DNA of 11,456 nt, from the NCBI GenBank assembly GCA_017523995.1, contig JAFWUX010000187.1, positions 1 to 11,456 of the forward strand, written 5' to 3'. A program made the position numbers and the translations under genes. The notes under the pieces were generated by a model that was not told the origin of the DNA, did no database searches, and saw only the letters and a program-made list of their open reading frames with translations. Origin of the DNA: Oscillospiraceae bacterium (GTDB lineage Bacteria; Bacillota_A; Clostridia; Oscillospirales; Ruminococcaceae). Positions 1 through 7,182 of the stretch are shown one piece after another. Within the stretch, counting starts at the first letter, position 1. Each line of letters begins with the position of its first letter.

Positions 1-46
1 AGATATCTGCTTGTCTTTTTGCCATGATACTGCGTTAGAAATCCTT

Positions 47-64
47 GCCTTGCGTCAGCAAGGC
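47..64. repeat. Short inverted repeat downstream of the kinase gene
   Basis: GCCTTGC-GTCA-GCAAGGC, 7-bp arms and a 4-nt loop. There is no T-run on the minus strand after it, so it is not a convincing terminator for the two-component operon. No terminator for that operon is visible before the window edge. Confidence 0.45.
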
Positions 65-198
65 TGCGGCTTTCTGCCTTGTCTCATGACAAAAATCCTG
101 CGCATCTATTCTTCAAGATTTAATTGGTACATCAATAGAACCATTCCGATTGCTGCGCGCAGCGCACACCTGAACTCCTAACGCCTCTCTCCTATCTC

Positions 199-1941
199 CT
201 AACGCTTAGAAAATCTGACCTCTGCGCTGAATTCGGTATCCGTGCAGGCGATATGCAGCGTGAATCCGTTTGCATTTGCCGCGCGCTCTGCAATGGAAAG
301 CCCGAGTCCTGCGCCTTCGACATTGCTGCGCGCCTTGTCGCCGCGATAGAACGGCTGCATGAGCTTCTGCGTCTCCGCCTTCTCCGCAACGGTGTTTGTC
401 AGCACAAGACGCTTTTTGCTGAGCACCGCCCGGACTGTTCCGCCCTCCGGCGTATACTTGACCGCATTGGAAATCAGGTTTTCGACTACTGCCGTGAACA
501 TTGTGCGGTCGGCAGAGATTTCCGCCTCGCCGCCGGCGCCGTATGCGATCTGCTTTTCCTCGAGCATCAGCGCATATTTGGCAAACGCCTCCTCAATCAC
601 TGCGCGGACATTGATCTGCTCGCGCTGCGGCTTCTGCGTGCCGTCCATGCTGTTGAGATAAAGCGTCTGCCGGACGAGCGAATCCGTAAAGCTGACATTG
701 TCGAGAATGGATTGCAGATACCGCTGCTGCTCCTCCGCCGTCAGCTGTCCCTCCATGAGGTTTTCCGCATAGCCGCCGATGGCAGTCAGCGGCGTTTTGA
801 TGTCATGCGCCAGATGATTGGTCAGGTCGCGCTGATAATCCTCCATTGCATATTTCGCCCTGCTGACAACATAATCGCGCCAGCAAAGCAGCAGCGCAGC
901 GAACAGCACAACCAGCGCAAATGTGATTGTCCAGCGCCAGTAGAATGCGACCAGCGTCGAATCCCGCAGATTGAGCGTGAAGCACAGCACAAGCTGATAG
1001 AGATTCCCGTCGATCCAGAGCGGAATGCGCACGAAATAGGTTTCCGTATCATCCGGATTTCCGTAGCAGCCGTCGCTGAAATAATTGTTCTCATCCTGAT
1101 ACACAAACTCAGACTGATACTGTTCCAGCGTCTCCGGTGTTTCGCCCTGCGGAAAATTCAGAATTGCGCGCGGATATTCTGCGTCTTTTGCATAACGGTG
1201 CAGCGTCATCAGCTCATAACCGGGAAGATCGACCGTAATATTGATTTCTTTTGTATCCAGCGTTTTGATCTGCGAATCTTCAATCAGCGGGGCGGATATC
1301 TTCGGATATTCTTTCAGATACATGGCGCCTTTCTGCGGAATATAGGAATGCGTCTTTTTGTTCACATAAGCTGTCTCCATCTCTATATCCAGCATGTTAT
1401 AGAGTGTCTCCTGCGATGCGAGCGCCAGATAGTCTTCATAGAAGCTGTCCACCTCCGGCAGATTCAGCGCTTTGCGGTCGCAGATGTACCAGCCGTTTGC
1501 AGGATCATCCTCCGCAGCGGAAAACCTGAGAATCGTCATAAAGGCAAGCTCATTGCTTGCGGCGATGCTGCCGTCTTTGCCGATCAGTGCAGCACCCTTG
1601 CTGCACTTCGGCGAGAATCCCGCGGATATGATCGTTTCCTTCCCTTCTCTTGCAAGCGGATCGTCAATCCGGATTTCGTAGTATTGATAAACGGAGAGCT
1701 GGCAGCGGATCTCCTGCATCAGGATATCGCCGTCATATTTTGCCGCCGCTTCTCCGATGCGCTGCTGCATCTCTGCTGCGATATAATCGTTCTGCTTCTT
1801 TGCCTGTTTGTAGATAACCTGCATCAGAAATTCCTGAAAGCAGAATACAAAGATCACAGTCAGGAATGCGGTGCAGCACAGCGCTTTCAGAAGCAGCTGC
1901 GGCAGTGTTTTTCTCTTTTTGGTTTTGAATCGTTTTTTCAT
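199..1941 (-). CDS. Sensor histidine kinase of a two-component system (no HAMP, atypical ATP-binding domain)
   Basis: Membrane sensor kinase of 580 residues, expected to autophosphorylate and pass phosphate to the response regulator encoded just upstream. Visible parts: transmembrane segment at about 16-40, a large extracytoplasmic region at about 45-330 that I do not recognise, a second transmembrane segment at about 335-354, then the H-box NHLAHDIKTPLTAI with phospho-acceptor His379, the N-box ENLISNAVKYTP (Asn488 and Asn492), and a glycine-rich box GAGLGLSIAE near 543-552. Only about 25 residues separate TM2 from His379, so there is no HAMP domain. The usual DxGxG G1 box is not present where expected; LTNTVAEK (514-521) stands there, a variant I believe occurs in some Firmicutes kinases. 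The ATG has a strong site AAGGAGGG at 1948-1955. It starts 14 bp after the regulator stop, so the two are co-transcribed. The stop is TAG. The stimulus is unknown. Confidence 0.93.
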   Translation of the reverse strand: MKKRFKTKKRKTLPQLLLKALCCTAFLTVIFVFCFQEFLMQVIYKQAKKQNDYIAAEMQQRIGEAAAKYDGDILMQEIRCQLSVYQYYEIRIDDPLAREGKETIISAGFSPKCSKGAALIGKDGSIAASNELAFMTILRFSAAEDDPANGWYICDRKALNLPEVDSFYEDYLALASQETLYNMLDIEMETAYVNKKTHSYIPQKGAMYLKEYPKISAPLIEDSQIKTLDTKEINITVDLPGYELMTLHRYAKDAEYPRAILNFPQGETPETLEQYQSEFVYQDENNYFSDGCYGNPDDTETYFVRIPLWIDGNLYQLVLCFTLNLRDSTLVAFYWRWTITFALVVLFAALLLCWRDYVVSRAKYAMEDYQRDLTNHLAHDIKTPLTAIGGYAENLMEGQLTAEEQQRYLQSILDNVSFTDSLVRQTLYLNSMDGTQKPQREQINVRAVIEEAFAKYALMLEEKQIAYGAGGEAEISADRTMFTAVVENLISNAVKYTPEGGTVRAVLSKKRLVLTNTVAEKAETQKLMQPFYRGDKARSNVEGAGLGLSIAERAANANGFTLHIACTDTEFSAEVRFSKR

Positions 1942-1955
1942 TGCAATCCCTCCTT

Positions 1956-2624
1956 CTAGGTTTCGGTCAGTTTATACCCCCTGCCGACAACGGTGTGAAT
2001 CTGTCCGCCTGCACTGCCGAGCGCCTTGCGCAGACGCTTGATGTGATTATCGACCGTGCGGTCAAGCCCGAAGTAATCCGCTCCCCAGACATGATCCAGC
2101 AGCGTATCCCGCGAGACCACCCAGCCCGGATGCTCCATCAGATAGCGCAGGATCGCAAAGCCCTTCGGCGTCAGCTCCGCCTCTGTCTCATGCACATAAC
2201 AGGTCAGCTTTCGCAGATCGAGCCGGATCGCACCGCAGGTCAGGATATGATCGGGGATGCCCTCCGTCCGCTTGACGAACGCCGCACATTTTGCATAGAG
2301 CGCGGAGAGCAGAAACGGCTTGACGATATAGTCATCGCAGCCGAGCGCATAGCCGCGCAGAATATCCTCCTCCAGCCCGCGCGCCGTAATGAAGATCACG
2401 GGGATATTGCTGTTCCGGCGGATGCTGCGGCAGATTGTGAAGCCGTCCGCGCCGGGCAGCATGATGTCCAGCAGCACCAGCGAATAGGCATCGAGATTTC
2501 CGCCGCAGATTTCCAGCGCCGCTTTGCCGTCTGTGACGGTTGTGACCGCCGCGCCCTTGTTTGTAAAATATTTGCTTGTGACCTCGCAGATCTGCAGGTC
2601 ATCTTCGATCATCAGAATGTTCAT
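1956..2624 (-). CDS. OmpR/PhoB-family response regulator
   Basis: DNA-binding response regulator of 222 residues, the partner of the downstream kinase. Receiver domain at 1-118: acidic pair Asp8/Asp9 in MNILMIEDD, phospho-acceptor Asp53 in LLDIMLPGADG, Thr80 and Lys102 (VKPF). The C-terminal winged helix at about 125-220 shows the OmpR signature ELTPKGFAILRYLMEHPG, then VDNHIKRLRKAL and VVGRGYKL. The frame is open further upstream, but I place the start at the ATG at 2622-2624 because AGAGGTG (2631-2637) lies 6 nt before it; the in-frame ATG at 2628-2630 directly abuts that site. First gene of the operon. Its promoter is divergent from the GH43-dockerin gene, so control of that gene is plausible but not shown. 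Confidence 0.95.
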   Translation of the reverse strand: MNILMIEDDLQICEVTSKYFTNKGAAVTTVTDGKAALEICGGNLDAYSLVLLDIMLPGADGFTICRSIRRNSNIPVIFITARGLEEDILRGYALGCDDYIVKPFLLSALYAKCAAFVKRTEGIPDHILTCGAIRLDLRKLTCYVHETEAELTPKGFAILRYLMEHPGWVVSRDTLLDHVWGADYFGLDRTVDNHIKRLRKALGSAGGQIHTVVGRGYKLTET

Positions 2625-2651
2625 GAACATCACCTCTGTTTCTTTGACCTT

Positions 2652-2657
2652 ATTATA
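2652..2657 (-). promoter_or_regulatory. Extended -10 promoter of the two-component operon
   Basis: On the minus strand the sequence reads TGTGCTATAAT, a TATAAT -10 preceded by the extended TGn motif, about 28 bp upstream of the regulator ATG. At 17-bp spacing the -35 position (2675-2680) is ATACAA, a poor match, so this would be an extended -10 promoter. Assignment is by pattern only. Confidence 0.55.
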
Positions 2658-2808
2658 GCACAACTGTGTGTCATTTGTATATCATCCCGCTGCGAAAAAA
2701 CATTGAGCAAACAGGCGTGCGGAGCGAGAAGAAGCGGTATCGCTTCGCGATGATTTGATAATTCTGCGCACTGTGGAGAATTTGTCATAAGAATGAGCGA
2801 AAAAGTGA

Positions 2809-2837
2809 TTGTGTTCCCAGCCGCCCTGCGTTATAAT
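2809..2837 (+). promoter_or_regulatory. Sigma-A type promoter of the GH43-dockerin gene
   Basis: The -35 TTGTGT (2809-2814) and the -10 TATAAT (2832-2837) are separated by 17 bp. Transcription would start near 2844, giving a leader of about 90 nt that contains the hairpin at 2857-2892. The -35 matches consensus in only three bases, so activation by a regulator is possible. Confidence 0.6.
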
Positions 2838-2856
2838 GAAACTATGAAAAGCTTTG

Positions 2857-2892
2857 CCCGCCTGTCTGTAGCCCCTTCTGCAGACAGGCGGG
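2857..2892 (+). other. Strong hairpin in the 5' leader of the GH43-dockerin mRNA
   Basis: A perfect 12-bp inverted repeat, CCCGCCTGTCTG (2857-2868) with CAGACAGGCGGG (2881-2892). Three more pairs, one of them G-U, extend it inward and leave a 6-nt loop. No T-run follows on the plus strand (next bases AGAAGTAAAAAG), so it is not a typical intrinsic terminator. It begins about 13 nt after the predicted transcript start. It may stabilise the mRNA, attenuate transcription, or act as a DNA operator. Confidence 0.7.
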
Positions 2893-2932
2893 AGAAGTAA
2901 AAAGCAACAAAACAGATCATGGGGGAATCATC

Positions 2933-5900
2933 ATGAAGAAAAAAAGACTGCTTTCCATTCTGCTTGCCGGTACGCTCGCGCTGACCGGTCTGCAGGCAAA
3001 TGTTCCGCTGCAGAAGGTCTCTGCGGCGGCAGGCACGCGCGTGTCCGTCCATGACCCTTCCGTCATCAAGGACGGCAGCACCTACTATGTATTCGGCTCG
3101 CACATTGATGCGGCACGCTCCGCCAATCTCCGCGACTGGCAGCGCTTTTCAAACGGCTATGCGCGGACGAACAATGTGATCTTCGGCAATCTCTCGCAGA
3201 ATCTCAGCAAGGCATTTGCGTGGGCAGGCGAAGACCTCGAGGACTGCGCAGGCGGCTTTGCGGTCTGGGCGCCGGATGTGTTCTGGGATGCGGATTTCGT
3301 CAATTCGGACGGCTCCAAGGGCGCCTATCTGATGTACTTCTGCACATCCTCGACCTACAAGCGCTCGGTCATTGCGTTTGCGGCATCCAAGACGGTCACG
3401 GGACCCTATACCTTTGTCGATACGCTGATCTATTCGGGCTTCACGAACAATGATTCGTGGGCAACGAGCAATACAAAGCGCGTCAACCGCAAATACACCT
3501 CGACCAATATCCCCGACCTTGAAAAGAGCGGTCAGGTCTCGCACAACAATGCATGGTTCAGCGGCAACGGCGACTTCAACAATCAGCAGTATCCGAACGC
3601 GATCGACCCGACAATCTACACCGATACCGACGGCAGAATGTATATGTGCTACGGCTCGTGGTCGGGCGGTATCTTCACACTGGAAATCGACAGAAAGACG
3701 GGCAGATGCATCCACCCGAAATCCGGAAAAACCGCCGACGGCAGAATGGTAGACAGCTACTTCGGCACGAAGATTTCCGGCGGCTGGGGCAAATCCGGCG
3801 AAGGCCCGTTTATTGAATACAACAAGGACACCGGCTACTATTATCTCTGGGTGACCTACGGCGGTCTGACCTCGAACGGCGGCTACAATATGCGCGTCGG
3901 ACGGTCGAAATCCCCGCTCGGGCCGTTCGTCGATCCGGCAGGCAGAAACATGGTGCTCGATGCAAACACCAATCTTGACAGCGTCGGACTCAAGGTCATG
4001 GGCAACTACAAATTCAGCACGCTCAACCGCGCATACATGGCATGCGGACACAACTCCGTCCTGCGCGATGATGACGGCGAGTGGTATCTGCTCTATCACG
4101 CAAGATTCGATGACGGCGGCGAGGGACATGAAGTCCGCGTTCACTCGATGAAGTTCAACGAGGCGGGCTGGCCGGTTGTGATTCCGTTTGAATACTGCGT
4201 CAATCCGTGGTCGGAATCCGGCTACGAGACAAGCGACATCGTCGGCACCTATGAGTACATCAACCACGGCAATGCAACAAACGGCACGATTATCAACTAC
4301 CAGAACATCACACTGAATGCGGACGGCACAATCTCCGGCGCAGTCAGCGGCACATGGCAGCAGGCGGCAGAATCCTCTGCGGCGACGCTGAAAATCAACA
4401 ATACAACCTATCAGGGCTATTTCGCTGCGGAATATGACGAAAGCACAGGCAAGCGCGTCATGGTGTTCACGGCGGTCGGCAACAACAACCAGACAATCTG
4501 GGGTGCACAGACAAAGGCATGGTCGGGCAATGAGCGCAGCGTGCAGCCGCTTACCTACGCAGACGGCAAATATATCAAATCCCTGACCGTCAATGACAAG
4601 ACCAACGCGAGAAGCTGGTCTGTTGTGACAGCGTCGAAGCAGTCCGGCAGCACCGTGTTCGGCGACAGAGAATTCAAGTTCACTGCCATCCCGCAGACGC
4701 TCAGCGGCGCAGAGTGGATCCAGACCGCATGCGATTCCAAGAAGTATGCAGGCGATGAAGCCGCATTCACAGCGGGCGCGGATATCTCCGCATATGTCGC
4801 GCTGGATACCAGAATCACCGATATCCCCGCATGGCTCTCCGGCTGGACAAAGACCGCTGACGCCCTCACCGATGACGGCGATCCGGCTGTCACCTATCAG
4901 CTTTACAAGAAGGATTTTGCCGCAGGACAGACCGTCACGCTCGGCGAGGTCAATCAGTCAAGCTGCGTCAATTACACAGTCGCCGTGACCGCAAAGCAGG
5001 CATATGTCCTGCGCGGCGATGTCAATGCTGACGGCAAGACTGACAGCGCAGATGTCACAGCGCTTCTGAATGATCTGCTGACAAAATCCGCGCTGACCGC
5101 CGCACAGGCAGCAGCCGCCGATCTCGATGCAGACGGCAGACTGACATCCGCTGACCTGACACTGCTGAAACGGCTGATTCAGACCGCCGCAGAAGAACCC
5201 GCCGAGCCGCAGCCGTTCGCATTCGATGTCAGCCGGAACACCAATCCGTTCGCGGGAAACATCACACAAAAAAATGAGAATTACCGCTACGGCGGCGACC
5301 CTGCCGCATTCGTAGACGGCGACACCGTCTATGCCTACACCGGACATGACGCCTCGACAAACGCCGAGGTCAGCAATGCTGTTTACAATATCCCCGAGTA
5401 CCTCTGCTATTCCACAAAGGACCTCGTCAACTGGAACTATGAGGGCGTTGTGATGAACATGCGCGATGTCTCATGGGGCGACGCAAAAAGCGCATGGGCA
5501 AGTCAGGTGGTCAAGCACAACAACAAATATTATCTCTACTTCTGCTCGTGGGACAGAACCGCGCAGGGCAAGCAGTCCATCGGCGTTGCAGTTGCAGATT
5601 CGCCGAAGGGACCGTTCCGCGATATCGGGCATCCGGTTGTGCAGGGCACGCTGACGAACGATCAGGCGAGCAACTGGGATGACATCGACCCGACCGTCTG
5701 GGTAGAGAAAGGCAAAGACGGTCAGGAGCACCGCTATCTTGCATGGGGCAACACCAGATACTATATCTGCGAGCTCAACGATGATATGACAAGCGTCCGC
5801 GACCTCAACGGCGACGGCAGAATCACCTTCGGCGGCGAGGGTTCAAACGGCGATGTCTTCTACCGCGGCAAGGGCATGAACATGTACACCGAAGCGCCGT

Positions 5901-6688
5901 GGCTCTACCGCCGTCAGAACGCAGACGGCACCTATTACGGCGATTATTATCTCATCTATGCCTACCGCTGGCGCGAGCAGATGGCATATTCCACCTGCAC
6001 CGATCTGCTGAAAGGCGACTGGAAATTCGGCGGCGTGATCTTTGAATGCAACGCAACCTCGAATACCAATCACAGCGGCTTCTTCGATTTCAAGGGCAAG
6101 ACCTACATGATCTACCATAACGGCGCGCTGCCCGGGGGCAACGGCTACCGCAGAAGCCCGAACATCTGCGAGGTACACTTCGACAGCAGCGGCAAGATCA
6201 TGAAGATGGAAGAAACCACGGCAGGCATCGGCGGCAAGGTCTCGACAATCACCAGCCAGAACGGCGCCAAGCTCGGACATGCAGCGTTCACCAACTCGAT
6301 CAATGACAATGCGTATCCGTATACGAATGTCGCGCTCGGCTTCGGCATGCAGAATCTCACCGCGCACGATACCGAATGGGTCATCGTTCCGGGGCTTTCC
6401 GACGTAGAGAACCAGACCTATGTCTCGATCGAATCCGAGAACAAGACCGGTCTGTTCGTGACGGTCAACGCAAACGGCAGCGGCGCAGTGCTTTCGCAGC
6501 AGATTTCGCTGCAGCAGAACGATCTGAAGCGCGCGACCTTCCGCACGATCACAGGTCTCTCCGACCGCAGCAAAGTGAGCTTTGAGAGCGTGTCGCATCC
6601 CGGCAGATATCTCACCGCCGGAGCAAACGGCGCCCTGACGCTCACCGACGGCAGCAACGCGGCTGCATGCACCTTTACGGTCAGCTGA
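2933..6688 (+). CDS. Secreted bimodular GH43 arabinanase/arabinofuranosidase with internal dockerin
   Basis: Cellulosomal enzyme of 1251 residues. Order of parts: Sec signal peptide (about 1-32, ending near VSAAAG); first GH43 five-bladed propeller (about 38-425) resembling endo-1,5-alpha-arabinanases, with likely catalytic Asp41 (HDPSV), Asp225 (AIDPT) and Glu290 (SGEGPF), plus His373 (CGHNS), the usual Ca-site histidine; a beta-rich GH43 C-terminal domain (about 435-540, DIVGTYEYIN to TIWGAQTKAW); an unnamed beta-sandwich-like module (about 545-688); a type I dockerin (692-752) with calcium loops starting at Asp696 and Asp730; a short Pro/Glu linker; second GH43 (about 768-1105) with Asp789, Asp919 and Glu987; and an AbfB/CBM42-like domain (about 1140-1251, ATFRTI, then SHPGRYL). 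The start is set by GGGGGA at 2921-2926, 6 nt before ATG. It stops with TGA. Arabinan or arabinoxylan is the likely substrate; exact bond specificity of either module is inference. Confidence 0.93.
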   Translation: MKKKRLLSILLAGTLALTGLQANVPLQKVSAAAGTRVSVHDPSVIKDGSTYYVFGSHIDAARSANLRDWQRFSNGYARTNNVIFGNLSQNLSKAFAWAGEDLEDCAGGFAVWAPDVFWDADFVNSDGSKGAYLMYFCTSSTYKRSVIAFAASKTVTGPYTFVDTLIYSGFTNNDSWATSNTKRVNRKYTSTNIPDLEKSGQVSHNNAWFSGNGDFNNQQYPNAIDPTIYTDTDGRMYMCYGSWSGGIFTLEIDRKTGRCIHPKSGKTADGRMVDSYFGTKISGGWGKSGEGPFIEYNKDTGYYYLWVTYGGLTSNGGYNMRVGRSKSPLGPFVDPAGRNMVLDANTNLDSVGLKVMGNYKFSTLNRAYMACGHNSVLRDDDGEWYLLYHARFDDGGEGHEVRVHSMKFNEAGWPVVIPFEYCVNPWSESGYETSDIVGTYEYINHGNATNGTIINYQNITLNADGTISGAVSGTWQQAAESSAATLKINNTTYQGYFAAEYDESTGKRVMVFTAVGNNNQTIWGAQTKAWSGNERSVQPLTYADGKYIKSLTVNDKTNARSWSVVTASKQSGSTVFGDREFKFTAIPQTLSGAEWIQTACDSKKYAGDEAAFTAGADISAYVALDTRITDIPAWLSGWTKTADALTDDGDPAVTYQLYKKDFAAGQTVTLGEVNQSSCVNYTVAVTAKQAYVLRGDVNADGKTDSADVTALLNDLLTKSALTAAQAAAADLDADGRLTSADLTLLKRLIQTAAEEPAEPQPFAFDVSRNTNPFAGNITQKNENYRYGGDPAAFVDGDTVYAYTGHDASTNAEVSNAVYNIPEYLCYSTKDLVNWNYEGVVMNMRDVSWGDAKSAWASQVVKHNNKYYLYFCSWDRTAQGKQSIGVAVADSPKGPFRDIGHPVVQGTLTNDQASNWDDIDPTVWVEKGKDGQEHRYLAWGNTRYYICELNDDMTSVRDLNGDGRITFGGEGSNGDVFYRGKGMNMYTEAPWLYRRQNADGTYYGDYYLIYAYRWREQMAYSTCTDLLKGDWKFGGVIFECNATSNTNHSGFFDFKGKTYMIYHNGALPGGNGYRRSPNICEVHFDSSGKIMKMEETTAGIGGKVSTITSQNGAKLGHAAFTNSINDNAYPYTNVALGFGMQNLTAHDTEWVIVPGLSDVENQTYVSIESENKTGLFVTVNANGSGAVLSQQISLQQNDLKRATFRTITGLSDRSKVSFESVSHPGRYLTAGANGALTLTDGSNAAACTFTVS

Positions 6689-6708
6689 GAGCAGTATCTT
6701 CTATATCA

Positions 6709-6747
6709 AAAAAAGCGCAGACGGTCAGATGATCGTCTGCGCTTTTT
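6709..6747. terminator. Bidirectional intrinsic terminator between convergent genes
   Basis: Stem GCGCAGACG (6715-6723) with CGTCTGCGC (6734-6742), extended inward by three pairs to a 4-nt loop. It is flanked by seven A on the left and five T on the right, so it should work for the GH43 gene on the plus strand and for transcripts coming from the transporter on the minus strand. Confidence 0.9.
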
Positions 6748-7126
6748 GGCGGGCAGTGCCCGCCTCCATATGTCTACAGCTGCCCAAGAACCATGCAAAA
6801 ACAGAGCGGATACTCTTTTCAGCTTCAATTCCCGATGATACCGGGTATTGCATACCCTCAGCCCATCGCGCTCAAATGGAGTATGGTTCTATGACAGCTG
6901 TAGACAATCGGCACCGCACACTGCGCGGCGGGCAGTGCCCGCCTCCATATGTCTGCAGCTGCCCAAGAACCATGCAAAAACAGAGCGGATACTCTTTTCA
7001 GCTTCAATTCCCGATGATACCGGGTATTGCATACCCTCAGCCCGTCGCGCTCAAATGGAGTATGGTTCTATGACAGCTGTAGACAATCGGCACCGCGCAC
7101 TGCGCGGCGGGCAGTGCCCGCCTCCA
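6748..7126. repeat. Tandem 179-bp repeat: two full units and a partial third
   Basis: Units at 6748-6926 and 6927-7105 are identical except for three positions (6776/6955, 6865/7044, 6918/7097), each A in the first and G in the second. A third copy stops after 21 bp (7106-7126). The period is not a multiple of 3 and the short frames that cross it are not gene-like. Every unit opens with a GC-rich hairpin, GGCGGGC-AGT-GCCCGCC. Each full unit also carries a long inverted repeat: TGTCTACAGCTG-N4-AGAACCAT (6771-6794) against its complement at 6883-6906. Within lies GGGTAT-TGC-ATACCC. This resembles a REP/MITE-like non-autonomous element or a structured RNA. No transposase is present. Confidence 0.95.
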
Positions 7127-7182
7127 ATTTGCGAAAGGTCTTTTTGTGCCTGCTTTCTTCATCATGCGTTTATGAATCAATC

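Noticed and set aside
1..25. Possible start of another minus-strand gene (ATG GCA AAA AGA ...)
   Set aside because: Only eight codons lie in the window and no ribosome site is at a usual distance, so it cannot be supported.
253..1959. Long plus-strand open frame of 568 codons opposite the kinase gene
   Set aside because: It is antisense to a gene with clear kinase motifs. Its translation is rich in Arg, Cys, Ile and His, has no domain, and simply mirrors the codon bias of the real gene.
6748..7126. Possible CRISPR array
   Set aside because: Units are 179 bp and nearly identical along their whole length, with no unique spacers and no cas genes.
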